NCBI RefSeq assembly: GCF_000185905.1
Contig: NC_014923.1
Coordinates: forward strand, 5,913,501 to 5,977,500
DNA: 64,000 nt
Direction of reading: 5' to 3'
From: Mesorhizobium ciceri biovar biserrulae WSM1271
Lineage (GTDB): Bacteria; Pseudomonadota; Alphaproteobacteria; Rhizobiales; Rhizobiaceae
In this document: positions 53,482 to 63,277 of the stretch, in pieces
Numbering within the stretch: the first letter of the stretch is position 1
Layout: every line of letters starts with the position of its first letter
Program-made: the position numbers and the translations under genes
Notes under the pieces: model-generated
Told to the model about the DNA's origin: nothing
What the model saw: the letters and a program-made list of their open reading frames with translations, nothing else
Databases searched by the model: none

Positions 53482-54504
53482 TCAGGAACTTCCGATCCTC
53501 CGGCCGCGATTCGACGCGTGTTCGGCGTTGGGGATGCCGATTCCGAAATACCGCATGTGCGCAACATCAAGGATGCGATTTACCAAACTCGAGAAGGTGT
53601 ATCCGGCGGTCCTCGCTGCCAGAACATAAGAGGCGCGCATACGGAGTGACGGCATGTTGTTGATCTCGAGGACAAAGGCCTGGCCGGAGCGGTCGATCCG
53701 TAGGTCGACGCGGGCGTAGTCCCGGCACTGGCACTCAAGGAACGTCGCAACCGAAATATCTTGCAGCACAGTCGCAAGCCTACTCCCGATTTGCCCCGGG
53801 CAAATTCTCCGCTGCTTAGCTTCCCGAGTCAGACAACGCTTTTCGCGGTCGCGGAAGTCGTATTCCACAAGGGGTAACACCTCGAGCTCTCGATTTCCAA
53901 GCAGCGCGACAGTGATTTCTCGCCCATCAATGTATTCTTCGACGAGTGCGTCCTGAGCATACAGCGTTACGATCACCTCCACGGCCTGCCTCAACTGAGC
54001 GGGCTCATGTGCCAGCTGTAACCCGAAGCTCGCGCATTCGTAACGCGGCTTCACTACCAATGGGAATCGCAGGTCGCCGGTAGTCTCGGTGCCGAGACGC
54101 ATCACCCGAAAATTTGGCGTCGGCACTCCGCGATCGCGGATGAGCCTCTTGATGATGACCTTGTCGAACGCCAGACCATATCCAAGCGGGCCCGGTCCGG
54201 TACACGGCACGCCTGCCATCTCAAGCATGGCCGGAACGCCGGCTTCAGGGCGCTCGCCCTGACTTCCCCACGCCAAGTTGAAGACGATCCCCGAGGGCCG
54301 GGATTGCCGATCGGGGGGCATGAACCGCTCGAGCGTAGCGAGCAGTCCTTTGTCGCCGTCGCAAATCAGCGTCTCGTGACCTCCCTCTTGCAGCGCCGCC
54401 ACCACGCTTTCCACCTCTTCGCGGTCGCCGAACTCCGGAATAGGCTGCCCGAACCGGTTGATCACACCTGTATGATCATGGTTCGATACGACTGCTACCC
54501 GCAT
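53482..54504 (-). CDS. D-alanine-D-alanine-ligase-like ATP-grasp protein
   Basis: A 340-residue ATP-grasp protein of the Ddl type. The N-terminal domain contains IVFNLAWGSQGERPEAGVPA, followed by LEMAGVPCTGPGPLGYGLAF, DKVIIKRLIRDRGVPTPNFR, the ATP-binding FPLVVKPRYECASFGLQL, VEEYIDGREITVALLGN and the metal-binding YARVDLRI and FVLEINNMPSLR. Unlike housekeeping Ddl it ends with about 35 extra residues and lacks the usual SxGV-type loop. It may join amino acids or related carboxylates in a secondary pathway. AAGGGAGT lies 5 nt before ATG. It is a single gene, on the same strand as the downstream operon and 555 nt from it. Confidence 0.83.
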   Translation of the reverse strand: MRVAVVSNHDHTGVINRFGQPIPEFGDREEVESVVAALQEGGHETLICDGDKGLLATLERFMPPDRQSRPSGIVFNLAWGSQGERPEAGVPAMLEMAGVPCTGPGPLGYGLAFDKVIIKRLIRDRGVPTPNFRVMRLGTETTGDLRFPLVVKPRYECASFGLQLAHEPAQLRQAVEVIVTLYAQDALVEEYIDGREITVALLGNRELEVLPLVEYDFRDREKRCLTREAKQRRICPGQIGSRLATVLQDISVATFLECQCRDYARVDLRIDRSGQAFVLEINNMPSLRMRASYVLAARTAGYTFSSLVNRILDVAHMRYFGIGIPNAEHASNRGRRIGSS

Positions 54505-55699
54505 AAGCTACTCCCTTGATGTTTGTCCGCCGTCACGTTTATTCGCTCGCCTTCTGTCAATCGAAGGGATCAGCACGTCTGGAGCCCGTGCCCCTTCACT
54601 ACGTTCCATGCAATCGCCGTGCCGCCGAAGACATGGCGCGAGCAAGAGGAATAATCATGTCATCTGCGCTGCGCCGGCGGAATGGTCGCGCCCCGGTGTG
54701 TGGGGATTCGAATATAGACGTCATGAATGGTACACGGTTGAGTACGACAGCAATCGGCGTCTGTCTTATGAGCGGATGATGACGAATTGCCCCCGCTCTT
54801 GGAAGATCCCGTGCCATCACCAGTGCCAGTCAGGATTTCCATTGCACTGAACGGCCGCGTGGCTTGGAAAAAAGACACAGGCTGATGCCGCATGCCTGCC
54901 GAGCGCACCGCACCATATCCAGGCGCACCGCATGCGCGCGCTCTCATGCCGCTTGGCCACCCGCACCATGATACACCGTCTAGGCACGATCGCACCGCAG
55001 CGCTCTATGATTATGCCTTGCATCATGTGGTGCGCACCGCTGGCCGAGCACGGCCGCACTGCTCACCTTGGCTAATTGGGTCGCCTCAAGCACACCCCGA
55101 AACGGGGATCACCTCTCTTTCAATAAATGCCGGTTCGCTGTACGGTGCACACCAAAAGTTGAGAGTGTAGTCCGAGCTGGTTCGCACGATGGGCAGCTCG
55201 CATATGCGGAGCGAGCCTGGTTGGCGAAATGACAACGTCGGGCGAGCTTACTGAGGGGCTGCACTCGAAACTTGAAGTAGTTGCCGAGGCGACGCTCCTT
55301 TGATCGTTCCGGTCGTCCAGCTCGTAAACGCGAGAGATAGCGCTGCGGTTGTGGGAGATAACTGATAATGGCGGCCGATTGCCGAGCGCTTCAGGATCCG
55401 GATTCACGCCAATGCCCAGGCCCTCAGGCGGCGCAATATGGCCGCTGCGGCGAGCTGGGGCGAAAGGATCGAGCCGCGGAGTAACGTAACTCGATAGATC
55501 GCATGCATTCATGATCCGGCTGGATGGCGTCGACGCGCCAAGTGAAGGAGTGCACCCGTCGTAACGTCGGACCCCCATGTACCCTCGATACACATCACCC
55601 CAACCGCGATTCTTTCGTCGGTATCGACGCGGAGCAATGTGAGGCGATGGTATAGGAGGTCGTTCCACCCGCCAAGTTATAAGGAACATGGCTGATCAA
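54505..55699. other. long region without intact genes
   Basis: Short frames on both strands without signatures, apart from a possible enolase tail at 55365-55509. It looks like eroded DNA. I found no RNA gene or regulatory module in it. Confidence 0.5.
55365..55509 (-). pseudogene. possible enolase-superfamily C-terminal fragment
   Basis: NACDLSSYVTPRLDPFAPAR and SGHIAPPEGLGIGVNPDPEA resemble the last strand and tail (GHI-PPEGPGLGV-DPE) of mandelate-racemase/MLE proteins. It is not the same subfamily as 46499-47605, and there is no upstream continuation. Confidence 0.45.
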
Positions 55700-55815
55700 T
55701 GGCACTTGCCAAACCACTAGGCAGGTGATTTTCATTTGAAAGGCGTCGCATCTGAGCACCCTCCGCGCGTCTGAAGCACATTCTTGGCGAGATCTAGTCC
55801 CATTGTGACTCCGTC
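55700..55815 (-). pseudogene. IS110-family N-terminal fragment
   Basis: MGLDLAKNVLQ and, in another frame, AEGAQMRRLSN match the first 30 residues of IS110/IS1111-type transposases. It is truncated on both sides and adjoins the oxygenase C-terminal fragment. Confidence 0.6.
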
Positions 55816-55863
55816 ATTAAGATTGCGCCAGCCGCCTCTTAAGATTCCTGATCTCCTTCTTCG

Positions 55864-56080
55864 TCAAACCGAACTATCTACTGCAACTCTCGCGCCCGCC
55901 CGGCGCCATTCCGAGTTTCCCAGATCAAGTCCAAGTTGCGTAACATCACTTCCGTAACGCTGAAGGTTTGCTTCCCTTGCCGGGAAGTTAGGCGAGCGTC
56001 GATGTCCGGATAGATAAAGAAGGGAAGGGAAATTCGTTCGGCCGGACCGGTGTGCACGACCTGATGGGGCGTGCTCTGCA
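55864..56080 (-). pseudogene. IPNS-like oxygenase, C-terminal fragment
   Basis: STPHQVVHTGPAERISLPFF, IYPDIDARLTSRQGKQTFSV and WETRNGAGRARELQ equal the end of the intact oxygenase at 62348-63277 with a few substitutions (about 97 percent DNA identity by eye over about 210 bp). It retains the distal iron His and the 2OG-type Arg-Ser but not HxD. In minus-strand order it precedes the N-terminal fragment at 50.9 kb, so the two are not one gene split by an insertion. Confidence 0.85.
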
Positions 56081-56149
56081 ATTATATTTACAATCGCGTC
56101 AGATGAATATCTCTCACGTTTTCCTCGCTTATAGCAATACCCAAATTCA

Positions 56150-56640
56150 TGAATAATGTGCGTGCAGGCTTGGCATGTTCCTGGCCATCGACCGACCAGG
56201 TCTCTAAGTTCACCACGTCGAGTTCCATCACTGCGCTGGCAAGATGGAAGGCGCGGCCTTCCTCAGGAACGAACTGCCCAAAACCGCGATGGTCCCAACC
56301 GACGCTTCCTTGGGCCGCACATCTTCGACCGCGTCTGCATCATCATGGGATCGAGCACCGGCTGACCAAACTACCATCCTTGAACCAGCGGTCAGGCCGA
56401 GCGGATGAACCGGACAATCGAGGATGCCACGGTCAAGGTCTACCACTACGACGATCTAGAAAGCCTCAAGGCCCATGTCGTGGCCTTCGTCGCCGCCTAC
56501 AACTTCGCCAAGCACCTCAAGGCTCTGCGATGGAAAACACTCTACCATGATCTGCGGGGCATGGACGAAAGACCCGTCAATCTTCAAGATCGATCCGCGC
56601 CATCTCATGCCGGGACCACACAAACAAAGTCATCTCGACC
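56150..56640 (+). pseudogene. IS481-family transposase relic 2
   Basis: Integrase-core pieces in three frames: FLAIDR-like LACSWPSTDQVSKFT, RRFLGPHIFDRVC, HHGIEHRLTK, MNRTIEDATVKVYHYDDLES, AFVAAYNFAKHLKALRWKT and KDPSIFKIDPRHLMPGP. Frameshifts and a deletion inactivate it. It is a different subgroup from the relics at 10340 and 58465. Confidence 0.85.
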
Positions 56641-56681
56641 TGCAACTCCCCGGTCTCGAGTGCACCAATCTTTGACGACGA

Positions 56682-57968
56682 TCACCCGTTGCGTAGCTTC
56701 CTCCTCTGGTGCGGAGGGTGAGGGGCTTCAGATTGTTCCTGTTCGCCGGAGGTCGGAAAAGGTGTGATCGACCAATTGATTAAGTTGACGGCTCCCTCAA
56801 GTATCGTCTCGGTCTCAGAATAGCTGGGTGAAGCAGCGACGACATGTCCGATGCGGTCTCGATAGTCGCCTTTCCTGACGATCGGTGTCTTGGGTTTGGC
56901 GTACAATTCCACCTCGGCGACGCCAGGTAAACCAGCCGCCTGACAGTCGCCACTGATCCAATCTAGGGTGCCATCGCGATCTGCGATCAGGAACCGCGCG
57001 CCCGCAGAATGCGAATACTTTTTGCGCAAATCCGATCCCTCGCCGACCGTTAGCTTGATGTGCTCGGTGACGAGGTCGACGCCGTAAGCCAGCTGAACCA
57101 GCTGAGGATTGGCCCCACCCGCAATGCGCGGATTGACTTCAATGACGACGGGGCCACGCTTCGTCCACCGGAATTCAACGAAGGATGGCCCCCAGCCAAG
57201 GCCGAGAGCTCGCAAACAGCTGAGCGAAAGGTCGGCGATGCATTTATACTCCTCACTAGTCAGCGGGGCTGGATGGATGTACTCACGAAAGATGAAATGC
57301 GGTGGGGGGCCGAATTCAGCGGCCTCAATCCCAATGACTTCATTTCCCATTATGTCAGCGCTATAGTGCGGGCCTTGTGCGAATTCTTCGACCAATATAC
57401 GCGGCGAAGACCGGTGCCTCCCGCTCAATAGATAGGTCGCATGTTCGGCTAGATCATCGACGTTGCGGCACAAGCGAACCCCAATGCTTCCGCTGCCTAG
57501 GGCTGGCTTGATAACCACCGGCAGACCGATCTGCGCGACAGCGCTTTCAACCTCCGCCGCATTCGCTGCCAAGCGATAAGAAGGCATTGGAACGCCGGCC
57601 TCCGCGAGGAGCTGACGTTGAGTAAATTTGTTGCAGCATCCTTCAATCGATGCGGGGTTCGGCCCCGGTAAATCGAAATACCGGCAGAGCTGGCCAACTG
57701 TGGCATAGATCGACTCGTCGTCGCCCGCAAAGCCCGTAATGCCAGCAATGTCATACGTCCCACCCAGCCGGGAGCATTCGTAGATCAGCGCATCGAGACT
57801 GTTTGTATCGACACGGATTGTCTCGATGCTTTCCGCCGCAAGGTAGTCGTACCGAGCTGGATCAGCCGACAGGGTGATTGGATGAAGACCAAGGCGCTGG
57901 GCTGCTTTCATATACAGCAGTCCGATACGATTATGCCCTTCAACCAGGATGAGCGCTCTTCTTGTCAT
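56682..57968 (-). CDS. ATP-grasp amino-acid/carboxylate ligase-like protein, paralogue 2
   Basis: A 428-residue paralogue of the 43629-44849 protein, alignable end to end. It has RALILVEGHNRIGLLYMKAA, LPVVIKPALGSGSIGVRLCR, ILVEEFAQGPHYSADIMGNE and VVIEVNPRIAGGANPQLVQL. ATP-binding Lys, Glu and the Asn-Pro-Arg metal site are kept. The C-terminus carries about 20 extra polar residues after NWSITPFP (SGEQEQSEAPHPPHQRRK), probably read into flanking DNA. GGAGAGTG lies 8 nt before ATG. The upstream element is shared with paralogue 1. IS481 relics flank it on both sides, so it may have moved as a cassette. Confidence 0.83.
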   Translation of the reverse strand: MTRRALILVEGHNRIGLLYMKAAQRLGLHPITLSADPARYDYLAAESIETIRVDTNSLDALIYECSRLGGTYDIAGITGFAGDDESIYATVGQLCRYFDLPGPNPASIEGCCNKFTQRQLLAEAGVPMPSYRLAANAAEVESAVAQIGLPVVIKPALGSGSIGVRLCRNVDDLAEHATYLLSGRHRSSPRILVEEFAQGPHYSADIMGNEVIGIEAAEFGPPPHFIFREYIHPAPLTSEEYKCIADLSLSCLRALGLGWGPSFVEFRWTKRGPVVIEVNPRIAGGANPQLVQLAYGVDLVTEHIKLTVGEGSDLRKKYSHSAGARFLIADRDGTLDWISGDCQAAGLPGVAEVELYAKPKTPIVRKGDYRDRIGHVVAASPSYSETETILEGAVNLINWSITPFPTSGEQEQSEAPHPPHQRRKLRNG

Positions 57969-58464
57969 TGGCTGTTCACTCTCCGTTGGGTGCTGTCCGG
58001 CTGCCTGAGCGTCAATAGGCGTCGGCTTCTTGTGCCCTACCGAGCCTCAGACCCTTGCGGTGAAGGTAACATTGTCAGCGACTTGCGGTTGCAAAGATAC
58101 TGTAAAGATGTTTGAAGGATCTGTTGCAGGGTTATGGTTAGCAGCGGTCGGCGGCCGCCTATCCGGAGTCGGCGAGTTCTCCGTGAGAGAAGGCGACGAC
58201 GCCTCACCATCGATCTGTCGGTCTTGGCACGACGCCGCCGGCGCGACGTGGCAATAGAGGCGGCGTCGACGACATGGCTTTCGATCCCTCGGCCGTGCCA
58301 GCAGTCCTGTGATATCGCCGCCGCGGACCGCATGTTTCGACATCTTCTCCCCACTGCGCGGCGACAGCGAGCTGATCAACCAGGTCGATTTGCTGAGTTC
58401 CAAAGAAACGAAGATCGCGCCAAGATCGGTGGATAGCGGCAGGCGCCGCAGATCGATCGGCTAC
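57969..58464. other. upstream region of ATP-grasp paralogue 2
   Basis: It contains the shared upstream element (58062-58130). The remainder up to the IS481 relic has only signature-free frames. Confidence 0.5.
58062..58130 (-). promoter_or_regulatory. shared upstream element of the ATP-grasp genes, copy 2
   Basis: Minus strand: TGCAACAGATCCTTCAAACA, TATCTTTGC, GCAA and CGCTGA, colinear with 43463-43528. It ends 94 nt before the gene start. Conservation outside coding DNA suggests a common regulator, or simply recent duplication of the whole unit. Confidence 0.6.
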
Positions 58465-58750
58465 AACACGCATCGAACATCGAACCACAAAGCCAAAGCA
58501 CCCATGGACCAACGGCCGGGTCGAGAGAATGAACCGGACCATCGAGGACGCCACCGTCCAGCGCTTCCACTATGAGAGCCACGATCAGCTCCGGCAGCAT
58601 TTCACCGACTTCGTCGCTGCGTACAACTTCGCTCGCAGGCTCAAGACCCTCAAGGGCCTCACGCCCTACGAGTTCATTTGCAAGGCATGGGCTGCACAGC
58701 AGAACGCTTCAAGCTTGATCCGCTCCGCAAATGCCGGGACTTCTCTATTC
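58465..58750 (+). pseudogene. IS481-family transposase relic 3
   Basis: HPWTNGRVERMNRTIEDATV-like sequence in two frames, then MNRTIEDATVQRFHYESHDQ, FTDFVAAYNFARRLKTLKGL and TPYEFICKAWAAQ. This is the C-terminal integrase core of the same subgroup as 10340-10800. The N-terminus is missing. Confidence 0.85.
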
Positions 58751-58772
58751 GGCGTGTTGAAGGCAATCGCTT

Positions 58773-59245
58773 TCAAGCTTCCTCTACCACGCGCATTTGA
58801 TGTCTTTCGCGAGGCCGTGCTTCTCTTCGGGATCGGCGCGTTGGCCCTCCCAGCATGGGATCAGTTGGAGTGAAGGGGACAACATAAACAGCGTTCTCAC
58901 CATGTTGCCGCGGTGGAAACGAGTCCCGGCACGTCCTCTCTTCATCCTCCGTCCCGCGAAGGACATTCATCCGCCCCTGGCGGATCTGGTTATCGGATGT
59001 TCTCCCTTTCGTTTGGTGGACCCGCTTTATCACCGCCGTCGCTTCCTCTCGCGCCCACCGGAACTCATTGCCATCGGACCATATTCTGTGCAGGGCATGG
59101 GCAACGGTCGCTCTTTGTCGGCCCCGGCGCTTAGCGACGTTCATCGCCCAAGCTTTCAGCCATGACCACTTTTTCATCACCGTCAGCAAGACTTGAGCGG
59201 CTTCATAAAGTAGCGTTCGCATCATGGCGTCACCGCAGGGAATAC
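58773..59245 (-). pseudogene. IS110-family transposase, C-terminal fragment
   Basis: CGDAMMRTLLYEAAQVLLT, VMKKWSWLKAWAMNVAKRRG and IWSDGNEFRWAREEA are the end of an IS110/IS1111 transposase on the minus strand. It is placed head to head with another IS110 fragment on the plus strand, and beyond about 59000 the frame is not transposase. Confidence 0.8.
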
Positions 59246-59249
59246 GTAA

Positions 59250-59900
59250 GGCTTCGACAGCATGCTGACGCGCGCGCTCGTTGCGGCACGCACCAGGCTG
59301 GTCAGGATCACGACCGAACTCTCAAACCAGATCCGAGGGCTCATGAAGACATTCGGACTGCTTGTTCCCGCCGGCAAAGGAAGCACGTTCGAGAGGAATG
59401 TCCGCAATCTCCTTGTCGACCAGGACGGCCTCCTATCGTGCTGCCGAGGCTGGAAGCCTGGCGCAACATGCGCGTTCGGGCCGCGGAACTCGGGCGTCAG
59501 CTTGTCGCTGGTGCGCGTCAAAGCCGAGCGATCCCCGGTGTCGGCGCAATCACCGCGACTTCGTTCGTGACCGCCGTTGAGGAGCCGGACAACTTCAAGA
59601 AATCTCGCTCCGTCGGCGCCTGGCTTGGCCTGACTACCCGACGATACCAATCGGGAGAGGTCGACTATGATGGCCACATATCCCGGCGGGGCGATCGTCA
59701 TTTGCGGGGGCTTCTCTACGAAGCTGCGACGGTCCCGCAGCTGCGCCGACAGCAGCCTGCGAACATGGGGTCTAAAACTCCGAGAGAGGATAGGCTTCAA
59801 ACGAGCCGCCGTTGCCGTAGCCCGCAAACTGGCGGTGACAATGCATGCGATGCTCAAGACCGGCGAGTTCTTCGACAGGACCGCTGGCGCGACAGCATGA
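59250..59900 (+). pseudogene. IS110-family transposase, N-terminally truncated
   Basis: MLTRALVAARTRLVRITTEL, NQIRGLMKTFGLLVPAGKGS, then in another frame QSRAIPGVGAITATSFVTAV, RSVGAWLGLTTRRYQSGEVD and ISRRGDRHLRGLLYEAA, then GFKRAAVAVARKLAVTMHAM. The DEDD domain is lost; the transposase_20 part is present with frameshifts. Confidence 0.87.
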
Positions 59901-60083
59901 CGGCTTTAAGGATCGCGTTCAGTCTCTGAGCGCGCCGAGACGTCCCTGCCGGGGCGTGGACAGAGCCATTCCGCTGATGGGTTGCACCGCTGGCTCAGCT
60001 GAGTGCGGTGCTGCGCTTCTGGCTGATGGGAACGAGGTCACGTCTTTCAGCAGCCTCGACCGCAGGAAAGGGAGAAGCGCAGC

Positions 60084-61072
60084 ATGAAACACTATTGTGC
60101 ACTGGATGTATCGGTGGAAGAGACCGCGGTTTGCATCATTGATGAAACAGGAACAATTTGCCGCGAAACAAAGGTTACTACTCACCCCGATGATTTGATC
60201 TCGGTGATAAAGGACCCGAAGTGGCAGATTGAGCGGATCGGTCTTGAAGCCGGACCACTGTCGCAATGGCTTTACGAGGGACTTGCCAAGGCAGGACTGC
60301 CCGTGATCTGCATTGAGACCAGGCATGCCAAGGCATTTGAAAGCTCAACCGAATAAGACCGACCGTAACGATGCCCGTGGGATAGCCCAGATGATGCGCG
60401 TCAATCTCTATCGGCCTGTGCATGTGAAGACCCTCGACGAGCCAGAAGCACTGGGCATTGCTGACAGCGCGCAAACTACTTGCAGGGAAAAGACCATCGC
60501 CATCGAGAATGACATTCGCGGATTGTTGCGCAATTTCGGCCTGAAAGTCGGATTGGTTGGAAAGGTTAAATTCGAGGAGCGGATCAATGGTCTCGTCGAA
60601 GACAGGCCTGAGCGACATCATGCAGCCTTTGTTGACTGGGCGCAAATTGCTGCGCCAAGAGTTCACCAAGCTGCACAAGAAGGTCTTGGATTTGGTCCGT
60701 GAGGATGAAGTCTGCCGCCGGTTAACGACGATCCCCGGCGTCGGGCCCGTTGTCGCTCTGACCTATACGGCAACCATCGATATACCTGCGCGGTTTGCAC
60801 ATTCAAAGGCAGTTGGCTCGGTGCTCGGCATGACGCCGTATCCTGTTGTGGTGACGCGATGATGCGATCCCTGCTTTAGCAGCGCAGGTCCTGCTGGCTA
60901 ATGTCAAGAAATGATCTTGGCTAAAAGCCTGGGCGGTGAATATCGCCAAACACCGCGGCAGGCAAAAGGCGGTTGTAGCCTTGGCCCGACGGCTTGCGGT
61001 GATCATGCATCGCATGTGGGGTGACGGGACCGAATTCTGCTGGACACGGGAGAGCTTGCCTGTTGCTGCGTA
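60084..61072 (+). pseudogene. IS110-family transposase, nearly full length, frameshifted
   Basis: The N-terminus MKHYCALDVSVEETAVCIID and IGLEAGPLSQWLYEGLAKAG lead to ETRHAKAFESSTE, where a frameshift falls just before LNKTDRND. It continues NKTDRNDARGIAQMMRVNLY in another frame, then CRRLTTIPGVGPVVALTYTA and KAVGSVLGMTPY. A deletion removes the serine region before LKAWAVNIAKHRGRQKAVVA. It has an intact start with GGAGAAG upstream but cannot yield a whole enzyme. Confidence 0.87.
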
Positions 61073-61084
61073 ATTAGCAACCAG

Positions 61085-61952
61085 GATAGCGAGAGCCAAA
61101 GGAGACAATAAGATTCCGCCGTCGGTGGAAAGTTGTCCTTCGCAGGGTCGGGCGGCTTGGCCACCGCTGGTCCTGTTCAAGGCGCTTTTACTGCAGTCGC
61201 TGTACGGACTTTCGGACCGTGAGTTGGAAGAGGCGCTTGGCGACCGGCTGTCGTTCCGGCGCTTTGTCGGGCTCGGGCTGGAGGAGAGCATTCCCGATCA
61301 CACGGTGCTTTCGCGCTTTCGCAATCTGCTTGTCGGCGAAGGTCTGCTTGATAAGTTGTTTGGTGAACTGGACCGGCAGTTGGAGAAGGCCGGCGTTATC
61401 CTGAAGCGTGGCACGATGCTGGATGCCACGCTGATCAATGCGGTCTCATTGCCGCCGACGGACGAGCGGACCTCAAAGGAAGCGGACGCCCGTGGCACCG
61501 TGCGGCAGGGCAAGGGCGGCTTCACCTTCGGCTACAAGGCTCATGTCGGGGTGGATGAGGGCTCTGGCCTGATCCGCACGGTGATCACCACACTAGCCAA
61601 CGTCAACGACACGGTGATGGCCGATGCCTTGATCTGCGGAGACGAGAAGACGGTGTGGGCGGACGCCGCTTACGACACCCCTGCTCGCCGCGCCCGGCTC
61701 AAGGCCGAGGGCAAGAAGGTGCGCATTGCGCGCCGCCCCAACAAGCATCATCCGCAGTTGCCGCCGCTGCTCAAGCACTACAATCGCCTGATCGCAAGAC
61801 GCCGCGCGACGGTCGAGACTACCTTTGCCACGCTCAAAAACCGCATGAAGCTGACCGCGATCCGTTATGTCGGGCTGGCCAAGGCGACCGCCCAGCTGAC
61901 GATGGCGGCGACCGCATTCAACATGCGCGGATGGGCCGCCATCACGGGATAG
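61085..61952 (+). pseudogene. IS5-family transposase, N-terminally truncated
   Basis: An open frame of about 275 codons has the IS5-group core: LVLFKALLLQSLYGLSDREL, FVGLGLEESIPDHTVLSRFR, the first catalytic Asp in GTMLDATLI, FTFGYKAHVGVDEGSGLIRT, VWADAAYDTPARRARLKAEG and RRATVETTFATLKNRMKLTA. The first 30-40 residues and start codon are replaced by sequence joined at the end of the IS110 relic. DDE residues are all in one frame. It is the most recently active-looking transposase here. Confidence 0.85.
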
Positions 61953-62347
61953 GTGCGCCTACAATCCGGCCGTAAGAGGCCGCACCGCCGCCAAAACCCC
62001 ACCAAGGCGCTAGAGCTCAAGATTACGAGCGAAATCCCTGCAATCCGATCCCTTCAAACATCCCTCCGCTACTGCGCAACAGGCCCATAATGGGAGGGCC
62101 ACAAAGGCCGAGCCCGGAGAGAAGCGCGATACTGCGAAGACATCAATGACCATTGGTGCGGATGGTCAGAAGGTGTTTGACCTCACCACGCCAAATAGAG
62201 CAGACAACCCATATAAACATCTAGTGTTGGTGTTCGACAAGGTCGCAGAGCTCGACAGAGCCCGGTAGGGAGAGTTCTCTCAGCGCACCTCGCCGAGGTG
62301 CGGCGCGTCGTCGCCGTATTTGCGTAGCTTGACAAAGCCCGAACTAT
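61953..62347. other. IS5 right flank and 3' region of the oxygenase gene
   Basis: The right end of the IS5 element is probably near 62090. The rest has no gene. A 19 bp palindrome lies at 62284-62302, 46 nt past the oxygenase stop. Confidence 0.45.
62284..62302. promoter_or_regulatory. 19 bp palindrome downstream of the oxygenase gene
   Basis: CGCACCTCG-C-CGAGGTGCG has perfect 9 bp arms with a single central base. There is no loop or T tract, so it is a poor intrinsic terminator and a better protein-binding or cruciform site. Confidence 0.4.
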
Positions 62348-62556
62348 CTACTGCAACTCTCGCGCCCGCCCAGCGCCGTTCCGAGTTTCCCAGATCGAGT
62401 CAAAGTTGCGTAACATCACTTCCGCAACGCTAAAGGTTTGCTTCCCTTGCCGGGAAGTTAGGCGAGCGTCGATGTCCGGATAGATAAAGAAGGGAAGGGA
62501 AATTCGTTCGGCCGGACCGGTGTGCACGACCTGATGGGGCGTGCTCTTAAAGCGGT
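62341..62556. repeat. segmental duplication D2, copy 2 (with 55864-56080)
   Basis: The last about 210 bp of the intact oxygenase gene recur at 55864-56080 with about seven differences by eye, so this duplication is older than D1. Confidence 0.8.
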
Positions 62557-63277
62557 CTTCGCTCAAGGCCTGAAGCATGTCGCCCAGATTGACAACGAGA
62601 CTGTCGGGCAAGCTCGGTGCCGGCACCCAGCGCCCCCCGAACCAGACCTGCAAGGAGCGCGTCGGGAGTTCTTCCTGCAGCAGCAGCGTGAAGAACCCAT
62701 TGTCGGTATGCTTTCCGGCTGTGCCACCAGTAGACGGATACCGGATCACGCGCTGCAGGACGGTCGGCGGGCTGAAATGGCGTCGGAACCAGCCCTCTTC
62801 CATTTCGAGCAGGTCGGCCAGCGCGCTTCCGAGCTTCGGCACAACCTCATTGACCACGGTAGCCTGCAAAGCAAGCAGGCTTCGGGCAAAACCAGGAGCC
62901 AACGCGTCATCCGGAAGGTGTGTGCGTCCGGCAAACAGGCGCCGGTCACCTTCGTTCTCTATCCCGAGGTCGAACATTTCCTTCGGATCGGGACCAGCCT
63001 CGGGATGTAGCACCTCGCCGTGCAAGGGACTGTATCCACGGGCGGTAGTGGGGTACACGTCTTGGGCGGCGTGGCCGAAACGTTCCTTTGTCGATTGTGG
63101 CAACGCGAAGAACCGCCGGGAAGCCTGGATGGCTTCTGTAATCTGTTCTTTCGGGATGCCGTGCTCAAGGTAGAAGAACCCGTACTCCTCGCATGCCAGG
63201 CGCAGGCGCTCGCGCTCTTCGTGTCGCGTTGCATCGGCTGTCAATTTTGTCAGTGAGATTTGCGGTAGCGTGATCAT
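62348..63277 (-). CDS. isopenicillin-N-synthase-like 2OG/Fe(II) oxygenase
   Basis: A complete 309-residue oxygenase. The N-terminal DIOX_N domain (about 1-120) contains CEEYGFFYLEHGIPKEQITE. The jelly-roll core (about 150-280) holds the iron facial triad as HTDNGFF (His, Asp) and the distal His in STPHQVVHTG. RISLPFF supplies the Arg-x-Ser that binds the co-substrate carboxylate. The family covers 2-oxoglutarate hydroxylases and oxidative cyclases such as isopenicillin N synthase. The start overlaps the stop of a methyltransferase fragment by ATGA, as in the operon copy, so the gene originally followed a methyltransferase. Two partial copies lie at 50615-50903 and 55864-56080. Substrate unknown. 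Confidence 0.87.
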   Translation of the reverse strand: MITLPQISLTKLTADATRHEERERLRLACEEYGFFYLEHGIPKEQITEAIQASRRFFALPQSTKERFGHAAQDVYPTTARGYSPLHGEVLHPEAGPDPKEMFDLGIENEGDRRLFAGRTHLPDDALAPGFARSLLALQATVVNEVVPKLGSALADLLEMEEGWFRRHFSPPTVLQRVIRYPSTGGTAGKHTDNGFFTLLLQEELPTRSLQVWFGGRWVPAPSLPDSLVVNLGDMLQALSEDRFKSTPHQVVHTGPAERISLPFFIYPDIDARLTSRQGKQTFSVAEVMLRNFDSIWETRNGAGRARELQ

